Of a stretch of 64,000 nucleotides of DNA, positions 53,085 to 63,052 are shown in pieces. Source of the stretch: Azoarcus sp. DD4. GTDB lineage: Bacteria; Pseudomonadota; Gammaproteobacteria; Burkholderiales; Rhodocyclaceae. The number at the start of each line of letters is the position of its first letter. Position 1 is the stretch's first letter. The stretch lies in the NCBI RefSeq assembly GCF_006496635.1, contig NZ_CP022958.1:4402001-4466000 (forward strand). Direction: 5' to 3'. Position numbers and translations under genes: made by a program. The notes beneath the pieces were generated by a model that was not told the origin of the DNA, ran no database searches, and worked only from the letters and a program-made list of their open reading frames with translations.

Positions 53085-54242
53085 TCAGACCTTGATCAGC
53101 CGCTCGCAGGCCGCCGCGAGCGTGGCTTCGTTCTTGGCGAAGCAGAACCGGATCACCCGTTCGTCGCGACCGTCGGCGAAGAAGGCCGACACCGGAATCG
53201 CCGCCACGCCGACCTCGCGGGTGAGGCGGTTGCAGAAATCGACGTCCGGCTCGTCCGAGATCGCGCCGTAGCGGGCAAGCTGGAAATAGGTGCCGCGCGA
53301 AGGCAGCAGTTCGAAGCGGGAGGCGGCCAGCGCGTCACGGAACACATTGCGCTTGCCCTCGTAGAAGGCCGCCAGGCCGAGGTGGCGCGAGGCGTCGGCC
53401 ATGTAGTCGGCGAGCGCGTACTGCACCGGCGTGTTCACAGTAAACACGTTGAACTGGTGCACCTTGCGGAATTCCGCCATCAACTCGCGCGGCGCCACCA
53501 CGTAGCCGACCTTCCAGCCGGTGATGTGATAGGTCTTGCCGAAGCTGGACACCACGATGCTGCGCGCCGCCAGTTCCGCATGACCGGCGCAGCTCAGGTG
53601 GCGCTGGCCGTCGAACACGATGTGCTCGTAGACCTCGTCCGACACCACGATGATGCCGCTGCCGCGCACCAGCCCGGCGAGGTGGTCGTAGTCCGCCGCC
53701 GACCACACCGTGGCGGTGGGGTTGTGCGGCGAGTTGATCATGATCATCCGGGTGCGCGACGTGATCGCCGCCGCCACCGCCGCCCAGTCGGGCCGGTAGT
53801 CGGGTGCGGCCAGCCGCATGCGCACGATCTTGCCGCCGGCAAGTTCGATCGCGGGGCCGTAGGAGTCGTACACCGGCTCGAACACAATCACCTCGTCGCC
53901 CGGATGCACGCAGGCCGCAATCGCGGTGAACAAGGCCTGGGTGGCGCCGGCGGTCACGGTCACCTCGGTTTCGGCGTCGTAGGCCGTGCCGTAGAGTGCG
54001 GCGACCTTGGCGACGATGGCTTCGCGCAGCGGCAGCACGCCGGCCATCGGCGCGTACTGGTTGTAGCCGCTCTTCATCCAGTGGGCCACGCGTTCGAACA
54101 GCACGTCTTCGGCGTTGAAATCGGGGAAGCCCTGCGACAGGTTGATCGCACCGCATTCCTGCGCGAGACGCGACATCACGGTGAAGATGGTGGTGCCGAC
54201 ATGCGGCAGGCGCGAGTGGATCTGGGCGGGGAAGTGAGGCAT
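53085..54242 (-). CDS. Methionine aminotransferase-like PLP enzyme (YbdL/MtnE type)
   Basis: 385 residues of fold-type I. Family features: INLSQGFPDF near residue 35, NSPHNPTATVW, and the PLP lysine in SSFGKTYHITGWKVGY. The kynurenine/methionine transaminase YbdL branch fits best. Its divergent neighbours mtnA and an aldolase handle methylthioribose, so transamination of 2-oxo-4-methylthiobutyrate to methionine is a reasonable role. Confidence 0.87.
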   Translation of the reverse strand: MPHFPAQIHSRLPHVGTTIFTVMSRLAQECGAINLSQGFPDFNAEDVLFERVAHWMKSGYNQYAPMAGVLPLREAIVAKVAALYGTAYDAETEVTVTAGATQALFTAIAACVHPGDEVIVFEPVYDSYGPAIELAGGKIVRMRLAAPDYRPDWAAVAAAITSRTRMIMINSPHNPTATVWSAADYDHLAGLVRGSGIIVVSDEVYEHIVFDGQRHLSCAGHAELAARSIVVSSFGKTYHITGWKVGYVVAPRELMAEFRKVHQFNVFTVNTPVQYALADYMADASRHLGLAAFYEGKRNVFRDALAASRFELLPSRGTYFQLARYGAISDEPDVDFCNRLTREVGVAAIPVSAFFADGRDERVIRFCFAKNEATLAAACERLIKV

Positions 54243-54393
54243 GGCTGCGGGAAGACCGGGCTGGAACAGGCCGCCATTGTCTCAGAGCCGGCGCCGATGC
54301 GCTGCAGCCCCTGCGCCCGAAACGACGCCGGCGCTTGCGAAGGGACGGCGGCGCTGGCACATTCGGCTCCCTTCCCGCAGCCCGGCCGCGATC

Positions 54394-55469
<1,076 letters not shown>

Positions 55470-55473
<4 letters not shown>

Positions 55474-56147
55474 ATACCGATGCCGACCTGCTCCGCCATC
55501 CGCTGCTTGCCACCGCGCGGGCGATGACCAGCGCAGGCCTCAACGTTGGCACTTCGGGCAATGCCAGCGTGCGGCTGGCCGACGGCCTGCTGATCACGCC
55601 GAGCGGCCTGGCCGCCGAGGCCTGCCACGCCGACGACATGGTGCCGCTGGACATGGACGGCAGCCCGGCGCCCGGCTCACCGGCGCTCGCCCCCTCGTCC
55701 GAATGGCAGATCCACCGCGACGTCTATGCCGCCTTTCCGCAGGCGCGCGCGGTGCTGCACGCGCATTCGCCGTTCGCCACGGCGCTCGCCTGCCAGCGTA
55801 TCGACATCCCGGCCTTCCACTACATGATCGCCCGCTTCGGCGGCCGCGACATCCGCTGCGCGCGCTATGCCACCTTCGGAACGCCTGCGCTGTCGGCTGC
55901 CGCCATCGCTGCGCTGCAGGGCCGCAGCGCCTGCCTGCTCGCCAACCACGGCATGCTGGTGTACGGCCGCGATCTCGACCACGCGCTGGCGCAGGCGGTC
56001 GAGTTCGAAACCCTGTGCGAACAGTACTGGCGCACCTGTCAGTTCGGCGCACCGGTGCTGCTGTCGGACGAAGAAATGGACGAGGTGATCGAACGTTTCC
56101 GCTGGTACGGCCGGCCGCAGCGGGCCGACGAGGACGGCAGACGCTAG
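55470..56147 (+). CDS. Class II aldolase/adducin family protein (MtnB or DHAP-shunt aldolase)
   Basis: 225 residues. Zinc ligands are visible in VLHAHSPFATAL and LANHGMLVYG, with GTSGNASVRL and PSSEWQIH near the substrate site. Coupled to mtnA, it could be MtnB (MTRu-1-P dehydratase) or the aldolase that cleaves MTRu-1-P to DHAP and methylthioacetaldehyde. mtnC, mtnD and mtnK are not in the window, which leaves the choice open and slightly favours the shunt. Confidence 0.82.
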
Positions 56148-56401
56148 TCCGGACGACCGCGCCCGGACTGCTCGCCGGCGTCCTTGCGGCCGGCCTCCTC
56201 CTCGTCCTCCTCGTCCTCGTCATCATCGGTGGCCGCATCGATGCCGGCGCCGACCACATCCACCGCGGCCCCCGCCACGACGGCGCCGGCCTTCACCGCC
56301 GTCGCGCCGACGGTCACCACCGCGTCGGCCACCGCAATCACCGCGCAACCGGGCAGCAGCAGCACCAGCAGCGCGGCAAGCAACCAGCGGCCGTCACGCA
56401 T
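56144..56401 (-). CDS. Small lipoprotein with acidic tail (NF038104-like)
   Basis: 85 residues. The signal peptide ends in LLPGC (lipidated Cys at residue 19). An Ala/Val/Gly-rich hydrophobic middle (VADAVVTVGATAVKAGAVVAG) precedes a run of Asp/Glu. It matches the NF038104-type lipoprotein pattern from memory. Function unknown. It overlaps the end of the convergent aldolase gene by four bases and the start overlaps the upstream dehydrogenase stop region. Confidence 0.75.
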   Translation of the reverse strand: MRDGRWLLAALLVLLLPGCAVIAVADAVVTVGATAVKAGAVVAGAAVDVVGAGIDAATDDDEDEEDEEEAGRKDAGEQSGRGRPD

Positions 56402-57296
56402 TGCCGCACGTCTCCCGCATCGATTCGCCTTCGAGCACGCGCAGCAGGCTGGCGGTGTCGTCCCGCCCCATACCCTGCGCCATCAGCGCATTGAGCTGCT
56501 GCCACACCTGCGCCGCGATCGGCAGCGGCGTGCCCAGCCCGACCGCCTCGTTCATCAGGATGGCGAAATCCTTGTGGTGCAGGCGCGCCTCGATGCCGGC
56601 CTGGAAGTCGCGTCGCACCATGCGCTCGCCCATCACCTCCATCACCCGCGAGGCGGCAGAACCGCCCATCAGCGCGCGTCGCACCGCGGCGAGGTCGACG
56701 CCATGGGCATTGGCGAGATGCATCGCCTCGGCGCAGGCCTGGATGGCCGACACCATGATCATCTGGTTGCAGGCCTTGGCGACCTGGCCGGCGCCGGCCG
56801 GGCCGATGTGCACCACAGTACGGCCGAGCACCGCGAACAGCGCTTGCACGCGCACCAGGGTTTCCGCCTCGCCGCCAGCCATGATCGCCAGCGTCGCGTC
56901 GCGCGCGCCGATCTCGCCGCCGGATACCGGCGCATCCAGCCAGCCCACGCCCTGCGCCGCGTAACGCGCCGCCAGCGCACGCGCAGTGGCGGGCGCGATG
57001 GTGCTCATGTCGGCATGGATCGCGCCCGGAGCGAACCCGGCGGCCAGCCCGTCGGCGCCGAAGGCCAGCGCCTCGACGTCGCTGCTGGCCGTGACCATGC
57101 TGATCACCACCTCGCTGCGCGCCGCCAGTTCGGCCGGCGTGGTGCACAGTTCGACGCCTGCGAACCTGCCGTCGGCGATCAGGGCCTGCGCGGCAGCGGG
57201 CCGCCGTGCCCACACCGCCACCTCGTGCCCGGCCGCGAGCAGATGGCCGACCATGGGCCGGCCCATCACGCCCAGGCCAACGAAGCCGACCTTCAT
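56394..57296 (-). CDS. Beta-hydroxyacid dehydrogenase (GarR/HIBADH family), copy 2
   Basis: 300 residues. NAD-binding start MKVGFVGLGVMGRPM, the signature DAPVSGGEIGARDATLAIM, and the catalytic Lys in GQVAKACNQMI. Likely reduces a short beta-hydroxy/semialdehyde acid such as tartronate semialdehyde. It overlaps its paralogue upstream (ATGA). Confidence 0.88.
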   Translation of the reverse strand: MKVGFVGLGVMGRPMVGHLLAAGHEVAVWARRPAAAQALIADGRFAGVELCTTPAELAARSEVVISMVTASSDVEALAFGADGLAAGFAPGAIHADMSTIAPATARALAARYAAQGVGWLDAPVSGGEIGARDATLAIMAGGEAETLVRVQALFAVLGRTVVHIGPAGAGQVAKACNQMIMVSAIQACAEAMHLANAHGVDLAAVRRALMGGSAASRVMEVMGERMVRRDFQAGIEARLHHKDFAILMNEAVGLGTPLPIAAQVWQQLNALMAQGMGRDDTASLLRVLEGESMRETCGNA

Positions 57297-58174
57297 TCGC
57301 CCGCTCCGCCGCTCATGCGTTCGAGCAGCTTCAGCATGGCGATCGAATCGTCCTCGCCGAGGCCGCTGCCCACCATGGCGTTGAACATCTGCGCGGTCGC
57401 CGCTGACGAAGGTAGTGCCAGGCCGAGCCGGTGTGCCTCTTCCATCACGATGCGCATGTCCTTCTGGTGCATCCAGGCCTTGAAGCCGGGACGGAAGTTG
57501 CGGTCCAGCATGCGCTGGCCGTGGTTCTCCAGGATGCGCGAATAGGCGAAACCGCCGAGCAGGGCCTCGCGCACCTTGCCGGCGTCGACGCCGCTCCGGG
57601 TGGCGAAGTTGAGCGCCTCGGCCACCGCCGCCACGCCCACACCGGTGAGGATCTGGTTGCAGGCCTTGGCGACCTGGCCGGCGCCGGCGCCGCCAATGCG
57701 GTTGACCGACTTGCCCATCGCCTCGAACACCGGTTTCACGGTATCGAAGGCGGCCGCATCGCCACCGACCATGATGGTCAGACTGCCGGCAATCGCGCCG
57801 ACCTCGCCGCCGGACACCGGCGCGTCCAGCATGGTGACGCCGCGCTCCGCCAGCCGGGCGGCAATCGCCTGCGCCGCGGCCGGCGCGATGGTGCTCATGT
57901 CCACATGGATGTGGCCGGCGCGCGCGGCGCTGGCGACGCCGGCTTCGCCCAGCGTGACCTGCTCGACGTCGGGGGCGTCGGCCACCATGCTGATGGTCAC
58001 CGCGGCGCGGCGCGCAACATCCGCCGCGCTGGCACAATCGCCGGCACCGGCTTCGAGCAGCGGCTGCATCGATTCGCGCCGCCGGCTCCACACATGCACC
58101 GTGTGGCCGGCCTTCAACAGGTTCAAGGCCATGGGGCGGCCCATCAGGCCGAGTCCGATGAATCCGACTTCCAT
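57293..58174 (-). CDS. Beta-hydroxyacid dehydrogenase (GarR/HIBADH family), copy 1
   Basis: 293 residues: MEVGFIGLGLMGRPM, DAPVSGGEVGAIAGSLTIM and the Lys in GQVAKACNQIL. Very similar in layout to the next gene, so the pair arose by tandem duplication. One may serve 2-hydroxy-3-oxopropionate and the other 3-hydroxyisobutyrate, or they may form a mixed enzyme. No glyoxylate carboligase or hydroxypyruvate isomerase gene is adjacent. Confidence 0.88.
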   Translation of the reverse strand: MEVGFIGLGLMGRPMALNLLKAGHTVHVWSRRRESMQPLLEAGAGDCASAADVARRAAVTISMVADAPDVEQVTLGEAGVASAARAGHIHVDMSTIAPAAAQAIAARLAERGVTMLDAPVSGGEVGAIAGSLTIMVGGDAAAFDTVKPVFEAMGKSVNRIGGAGAGQVAKACNQILTGVGVAAVAEALNFATRSGVDAGKVREALLGGFAYSRILENHGQRMLDRNFRPGFKAWMHQKDMRIVMEEAHRLGLALPSSAATAQMFNAMVGSGLGEDDSIAMLKLLERMSGGAGE

Positions 58175-58264
58175 AATCGCTAGGCTCCGGGAGAAACGGG
58201 AAAGAGGGGAAAAAGGCTGCGGCCGCGGGTTCCCGGCCGCTCCTCATGCGCGGATAATGCCGCC

Positions 58265-59185
58265 ATGAGCTACGCCCCAATCATCAAGGAAATCGCCCGT
58301 GGCGCCAAGGGCGCCCGGCCGCTGGACGTTGCCCAGGCGGAAAGCCTGTTCGGCGACATACTCGACGGCCGCGTGCCCGATCTCGAGCTCGGCGCCATCC
58401 TGATTGCGCTGCGGGTCAAGAGCGAATCGCTTGCCGAACTGCTCGGCTTCAAGCGCGCGATGGACGCCCGCACCGCCCAGGTCGCCGTGCCCGAGGGCCC
58501 GCGTTGCGTGGTGCTGCCGACCTACAACGGCGCGCGCCGCCAGCCCAACCTGATGCCCCTGGTGGCGCTGCTGCTGGCGCGCGAAGGCGTACCGGTACTG
58601 ATCCAGGGCCGGCACGATTTCGAATCCCGCGTCAGCCCCTTCGAACTGCTGGCGGCGCTCGCCATCCATCCGGCCGCCGATGCCGCCGGAGCCGCCGCCC
58701 AACTGGCGACGACGCGCCTCGCCTGCCTGCGTGTCGAACAGATGCTACCCGGCATGGCCGAGCTGCTGGCGCTGCGCACCCGCTTCGGGCTGCGCGGCAG
58801 CGGCCACATCATGGCCAAGCTGATCGACCCCTGCCGCGGCCATAGCGTGCGGGTGGTGGCAGTGACGCACCCCGAATACCTCGACCGCATGGGCGAATTC
58901 CTGCGCGAGGACGGCGGTCGCGCCATGCTGCTGCGCGGCACCGAAGGCGAGGCCTACGCGAATCCGCGGCGCACGCCGGAAATGCAGGTGTTCCGCGACG
59001 GCATCGCGCAGATCGGCGTGATCGGCGAAGAAGGCGGCGCGCCGCCGCTGGCCGGCCTGCCCGACAGCCCGTCCATCGCCGACAACGTCGCCTGCATCCG
59101 CGCCATGCTGGCGGGCGAACAGGCGGTGCCGGAACCGATCCGCGCCCAGGTGGCAGCGCTGGCAGCGCTGGCGCGCGAGGGGTGA
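58265..59185 (+). CDS. ybiB: YbiB/TrpD2-like nucleic-acid-binding protein
   Basis: 306 residues, with the anthranilate phosphoribosyltransferase fold but no PRPP GTGGDG loop; LPTYNGARRQPNLMPLVALLL stands in its place. YbiB of E. coli forms dimers and binds nucleic acids and is under LexA control. The catalytic role in Trp synthesis is fulfilled by trpD at 18595-19632. Confidence 0.85.
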   Translation: MSYAPIIKEIARGAKGARPLDVAQAESLFGDILDGRVPDLELGAILIALRVKSESLAELLGFKRAMDARTAQVAVPEGPRCVVLPTYNGARRQPNLMPLVALLLAREGVPVLIQGRHDFESRVSPFELLAALAIHPAADAAGAAAQLATTRLACLRVEQMLPGMAELLALRTRFGLRGSGHIMAKLIDPCRGHSVRVVAVTHPEYLDRMGEFLREDGGRAMLLRGTEGEAYANPRRTPEMQVFRDGIAQIGVIGEEGGAPPLAGLPDSPSIADNVACIRAMLAGEQAVPEPIRAQVAALAALAREG

Positions 59186-59192
59186 GACGAAC

Positions 59193-59225
59193 TTTGTTCC
59201 TCCCCTTTCAAGGGGAGGGGCAAAG
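59193..59225. repeat. Perfect intergenic hairpin after ybiB
   Basis: CTTTG-TT-CCTCCCCTT-TC-AAGGGGAGG-GG-CAAAG: nine perfect pairs plus five flanking ones. It has no U-tract. It may stabilise the ybiB mRNA end or be a dispersed repeat. The rest of the gap to modD (59226-59326) shows no gene. Confidence 0.55.
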
Positions 59226-59326
59226 CATCCCGCCCTGAAGGGTTCCGGTTTCCTGTACTTCAGCGGGCGGCAAACGACGAATGTGGCAGCCCTTGCTGCA
59301 CTCCCTCGAAGACGAGGGTTCGATCC

Positions 59327-60172
59327 TCAATCCCGGAAGAACGTCACTTTCACATCCCGCGGCGCGGCAGTAAACGGCGCAGACGTCACCAGCACATCAG
59401 CCCCCGCCGCCACGTAGGCGCCGGCATTGTCGGCCTTGATGCCGCCGGCCGCGGCGAGCAGCGGACGCAGGCGACTGTGGGCGATGGCCGCGCGAACCTC
59501 CGCCACCCGCTCGGGCGGGAACTTCTCGAGCTGGATGACATCGGCGCCGGCCTCGGTCCATACCAGCGCCTCGTCCACCGAGCCGACCTCCACCACGATG
59601 CGCTTTTCGGCTTCAGCCGCACGCAGCCGTGCAATGGTGACCGCTGGCGCTTCGTCGAGATACAGGCGGTGCTCGGGGAACACCAGCAGGGTTTCAGACA
59701 GGCCCAGCCGGTGCATGCTGGCGCCGGCGCACCGCACCGCCTTCACCGACAGCGCCTTGGTGCCCGGCACCGTCTTGCGGGTACAGGCCACCGGGACGCG
59801 GCGGCCGTCGTGCTGCGCCGCCTCGACGATAGCCGATGCGCTGCTGGCGATGCCGCTGGCCCATTCGATCAGCACCTGCGCGGTCTTCCACACGCTGTGC
59901 AGCACTTCGGCCTGGCCCTCGGCCGAGAGGATGGGCGACTGGAAGCTGAGCACGTCGCCGGAGGAAAGCTCCACCTTCACCGCGGCGCCGGCGAGCTCGA
60001 ACATCCGCGCCGCCTCCTCCACGCCGCACACGGTCATCGGCTGGCGGGCGATGAAGCTCAGCTGCGCGCTGCGCGGGCCGATGCGCAGGGCATCGGTGGT
60101 GAGATCGCCGCAAGGGACGTCGTCGGCCATCAGCGCGGCCAGTTCGTGATCGGCAAGGACGGAGCGTGGCAT
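59327..60172 (-). CDS. modD: ModD, QPRTase-like molybdenum-utilisation protein
   Basis: 281 residues with the quinolinate phosphoribosyltransferase fold: MTVCGVEEAARMFEL, RKTVPGTKALSVKAV (NadC has RKTTPG), VEVGSVDEAL and AAGGIKADNAGAYVAAGAD. ModD proteins are associated with molybdate transport or nitrogenase genes; the reaction is unproven. Start chosen at MPRSVLADHEL; the nif-type genes lie just upstream in the same direction. Confidence 0.85.
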   Translation of the reverse strand: MPRSVLADHELAALMADDVPCGDLTTDALRIGPRSAQLSFIARQPMTVCGVEEAARMFELAGAAVKVELSSGDVLSFQSPILSAEGQAEVLHSVWKTAQVLIEWASGIASSASAIVEAAQHDGRRVPVACTRKTVPGTKALSVKAVRCAGASMHRLGLSETLLVFPEHRLYLDEAPAVTIARLRAAEAEKRIVVEVGSVDEALVWTEAGADVIQLEKFPPERVAEVRAAIAHSRLRPLLAAAGGIKADNAGAYVAAGADVLVTSAPFTAAPRDVKVTFFRD

Positions 60173-60235
60173 GGCAGGGTTCCCGATGGCCGGCAGAGCG
60201 GATCGCCGGGGGCGCAATGCCACCCGGCGTTTCAG

Positions 60236-60619
60236 TCAGTGACGCGAAAAGAGGTCACGCAAGGCGCACAGGGCGCGGGTCGGATCGAAGCGCGTATCGG
60301 CCAGGGCTTCGCCGGCGATCAGTTTCTGCAAGGCCACCTGCGGGTCGGACTCGCCGGTGAGCAGCACTTCCGCGCCGCGCTTGCCCATATGGCGCAGGAA
60401 GCCATCCCCGGCACTGCCTGCCACGATCAGCTTCACCCCATCCAGCGGATGCGGGCCGACATCGTCAAAGTAGTGGAAGAGTTGCGACTTCTCCAGGCTC
60501 ACCCGTTGCGGCACCGGCAGCGGCGCGCCCGGCTGGCAGTCGTACACCAGCCATTCGCGCGCCTTGCCGGCATGCCCGGAGACCTGTTCGAAATCGTGGG
60601 TGGCCACGGCGATCCGCAT
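60236..60619 (-). CDS. NifX/NifB-family cofactor-binding protein
   Basis: 127 residues, from MRIAVATHDFEQVSGHAGKAREW. The dinitrogenase iron-molybdenum cofactor-binding fold (Pfam Nitro_FeMo-Co) is seen with LIVAGSAGDGFLRHMGKRGAEVL. Such proteins carry FeMo-co precursors or related metal clusters. Next to NifZ-like and ferredoxin-like genes. Confidence 0.82.
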   Translation of the reverse strand: MRIAVATHDFEQVSGHAGKAREWLVYDCQPGAPLPVPQRVSLEKSQLFHYFDDVGPHPLDGVKLIVAGSAGDGFLRHMGKRGAEVLLTGESDPQVALQKLIAGEALADTRFDPTRALCALRDLFSRH

Positions 60620-60631
60620 AGGCTGGCGACC

Positions 60632-60907
60632 TCAGTTGGCGGTGGCCGGCGCGGCTTCCTCGCGCACCAGCTCTTCGCCGAGGCAACCGACCGGCGGGCC
60701 GAGCACCTCGTCCGCCCCCTGGAAGCGCACGATGTAAATGGCGACATCCTGCATCGCCTCGACGTGGCCGACCTTGACGATGACGCCGCGCGCACCGGCA
60801 GCGGCCAGCAGCGCACCTTCGGGGACGTCGGGCACGCCGCCGTCGTTGTAGATGTCCTCGGTGGCGAAGACGATTTCGCCCGGCAGCAGTTCGACGGCTT
60901 CTTCCAT
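60632..60907 (-). CDS. nifZ: NifZ-family protein
   Basis: 91 residues, MEEAVELLPGEIVFATEDIYNDGGVP. NifZ proteins help P-cluster maturation in nitrogenase MoFe protein. Two bases separate it from the ferredoxin gene upstream. Together with NifX-like and ModD this suggests that a nif locus lies elsewhere in the genome. Confidence 0.85.
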   Translation of the reverse strand: MEEAVELLPGEIVFATEDIYNDGGVPDVPEGALLAAAGARGVIVKVGHVEAMQDVAIYIVRFQGADEVLGPPVGCLGEELVREEAAPATAN

Positions 60908-60909
60908 GA

Positions 60910-61236
60910 TCAACCCCAGACTTCGGCCGGTACCTTCAGCCGCTCGACCGGCGTGCCGCCGATCAGGTGTTCGTCGATGATGGCGCCGACATCGGCCGCG
61001 GTCACGCCGCCATACATCACGCCTTCGGGATAGACCAGCACGCTGGGGCCGGCCATGCAGGGGCCGAGGCAGCCGGTGTTGGTGACGGCGAAGTCGTTCC
61101 ACAGATTGCGCGCCTGGAAGGCTTCGAGGAAGGCCTGGTGGATCTCGCCACAACCCTTTTGCTGACAGGAGCCACGCGGGTGGCCGGGCGGACGCCCCTG
61201 GACGCAGACGAGGACGTGTTTCTTGGGCTTGGGCAT
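60910..61236 (-). CDS. Thioredoxin-fold [2Fe-2S] ferredoxin
   Basis: 108 residues with the four cluster cysteines in VCVQG, GSCQQKGC and TGCLGPCMAGPSVLVYPEG, as in the Clostridium pasteurianum/Azotobacter FdI-like 2Fe-2S proteins. It is a small electron carrier, often coded in nif regions. A cytoplasmic protein, first gene of the Fd-nifZ-nifX-modD set. Confidence 0.88.
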   Translation of the reverse strand: MPKPKKHVLVCVQGRPPGHPRGSCQQKGCGEIHQAFLEAFQARNLWNDFAVTNTGCLGPCMAGPSVLVYPEGVMYGGVTAADVGAIIDEHLIGGTPVERLKVPAEVWG

Positions 61237-61319
61237 GACGGGCTCCTTGCAGACGTTGGGTTCCTGTCATGCTTAGCAAGCCGGGTGCCATCGAAAAAAC
61301 ACCGACAGATCAACATATT

Positions 61320-61356
61320 GAAAAAGGCCGCTTGTCGCTTGTGCGACAAACGGCCT
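61320..61356 (-). terminator. Terminator after the pirin gene
   Basis: Long stem AGGCCG-c-TTGTCGC / GCGACAA-a-CGGCCT (61325-61356), followed on the minus strand by TTTTTC. It ends the azoR-pirin transcript. Confidence 0.85.
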
Positions 61357-61390
61357 CGATGGCGTCCGACAAGGAATGCAGGCAGGCGCC

Positions 61391-62281
61391 TCAGGCGGCG
61401 GTGCCGAGCCGGCCTTCGCGGAAATCCGCCAGTGCCTCATAGATCTCCTGCTCTGTGTTCATCACGAAGGGGCCGTACTGCGCGATCGGCTCCCCGAGCG
61501 GCTGGCCGGCGATCAGCAGCACCCGGGTGTCGGCCTCCAGCGCCTCGATCACCACGCCGTCGCGCTCGGCCGCGTTGGCGAGGATGGCCATGCGCTGGAC
61601 CGGCACCTGCGTCTCGCCGATGCGCACCGCGCCGCGATACACATAGACGAAGGCGTTGTGCGCCGATGGCAGGGCCTGGCTGAAGCGCGCCCCGGCCGGC
61701 AGATGCAGGTCGAGATAGAGCGGCGCCGTCGCATCCCGCGTCACCGCACCCTCGACGCCGTGGCTACCGCCCGCGATCACCGTCACCGCGACGCCGTCTT
61801 CAGTCGTGAAGACGGGCAGCTCGGCCGCGGCGATATCGCGGTACCAGGGCGCGCTCATCTTGTCGCGTGCCGGCAGGTTGAGCCACAACTGGAAGCCTTC
61901 CATCACGCCGTCTTCCTGCTCCGGGATCTCGGAGTGGATCACGCCGCGGCCGGCCGTCATCCACTGCACCCCGCCGTTCTGCAGCAGGCCTTCGTGGCCG
62001 GCGCTGTCGCGATGGCGCATGCGCCCGGCGATCATGTAGGTGACGGTCTCGAAGCCGCGGTGCGGATGGTCGGGAAAGCCGGCGATATAGTCGTCCGGAT
62101 TGTCGCTGCCGAAAGCGTCGAGCATCAGGAAGGGGTCGAGCCGGCGCTGCAGCGGCTGGGTCAGCACCCGGGTCAGCTTCACCCCGGCGCCGTCGGAAGT
62201 CGGCCTGCCGACGACCAGCCGCTCCACCTCGCGGGGACGGGTCACGGTCTCGGGCCGGATCTGGGTTGCGGTAGTCGTCAT
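61391..62281 (-). CDS. Pirin family protein
   Basis: 296 residues, bicupin. Metal ligands are in FPDHPHRGFETVTYM and RGVIHSEIPEQ. Bacterial pirins show quercetinase-type or regulatory roles. Start MTTTATQIRPETVTRP. It follows azoR in the same direction after 55 bases and probably shares its LysR control. Confidence 0.92.
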   Translation of the reverse strand: MTTTATQIRPETVTRPREVERLVVGRPTSDGAGVKLTRVLTQPLQRRLDPFLMLDAFGSDNPDDYIAGFPDHPHRGFETVTYMIAGRMRHRDSAGHEGLLQNGGVQWMTAGRGVIHSEIPEQEDGVMEGFQLWLNLPARDKMSAPWYRDIAAAELPVFTTEDGVAVTVIAGGSHGVEGAVTRDATAPLYLDLHLPAGARFSQALPSAHNAFVYVYRGAVRIGETQVPVQRMAILANAAERDGVVIEALEADTRVLLIAGQPLGEPIAQYGPFVMNTEQEIYEALADFREGRLGTAA

Positions 62282-62336
62282 GTCGATTGCTCCGGTCGTT
62301 GCGGCGGGCGCCTTGCGGCACCCGCCGCGTTCAGGT

Positions 62337-62936
62337 TCAGGCCAGCGCGGCCTCGATGTCGGCCGCGGCCTGGGCAAAGCCCTTGGCGGCGGCTTCCGGC
62401 CCCATGTTGAGGCCTTCGGCGTAGATGAAATGCACGTCGGTCATGCCGAGGAAGGCCAGCACCGCCTTCAGGTAGGGCACCTGGCTGTCGAGCTCGGAAC
62501 CGCGGTAGATACCGCCGCGCGCCAGCGCCACGTACACCTTCTTGCCCTTCAGCAGCCCTTCCGCCCCCGTCTCGGTGTAACGGAAGGTGACGCCGGCGCG
62601 GGCAATGGCGTCGATCCAGTTCTTCAGCTGCGCGGTCACGGTGAAGTTGTACATCGGCACGCCGAGCACCAGCACGTCGGCCGCCTGCACTTCGGCGATC
62701 AACGCGTCGTACAGCGCCACACGCGCCGCCTGGTCGGCGTTGCGTTGCTCGGCCGGCGTGAAGAGCGCGCCGAGAGCCGCCTCGTCGAGCACCGGCACCG
62801 CCTCCACGGCGAGATCGCGCACCTTGAGTTCGGCGCGGGCATTGTCGGCGCGCAGACGGGCGACGATGTCGTTGGCGACGCGGGTGGAGTTGGCGCCTTC
62901 GCGGCGGGCACTGGAGTTGATTTGCAGGATGTTCAT
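62337..62936 (-). CDS. azoR: FMN-dependent NADH-azoreductase
   Basis: 199 residues from MNILQINSSARREGANSTRVA. The flavodoxin-like FMN motif, VPMYNFTVTAQLKNWID and ARGGIYRGSELDSQ fit AzoR. It reduces quinones and azo compounds by two electrons, protecting against electrophiles. Divergent from the LysR regulator. Confidence 0.93.
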   Translation of the reverse strand: MNILQINSSARREGANSTRVANDIVARLRADNARAELKVRDLAVEAVPVLDEAALGALFTPAEQRNADQAARVALYDALIAEVQAADVLVLGVPMYNFTVTAQLKNWIDAIARAGVTFRYTETGAEGLLKGKKVYVALARGGIYRGSELDSQVPYLKAVLAFLGMTDVHFIYAEGLNMGPEAAAKGFAQAAADIEAALA

Positions 62937-63032
62937 TTTGGCTTCCTCTCGGTTGTCGGCTGGGTTGTGTGCTGCGATGGGCACACTCTATTCCCACCAA
63001 TCCGTGCTAAAAAGACAGCCAACCGGATTACA

Positions 63033-63052
63033 TTGTTCTCCAAATGGAACAA
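63033..63052. promoter_or_regulatory. LysR-type inverted repeat between azoR and lysR
   Basis: TTGTTC-N8-GAACAA, centred on the LysR start codon. It resembles a LysR recognition half-site pair (T-N11-A class) and would serve autoregulation and azoR-pirin control. Confidence 0.55.

Noticed and set aside
59300..59326. TpsiC-like GGTTCGATCC near the modD end
   Set aside because: No acceptor, D or anticodon arms around it, so it is not a tRNA gene or a clear remnant.
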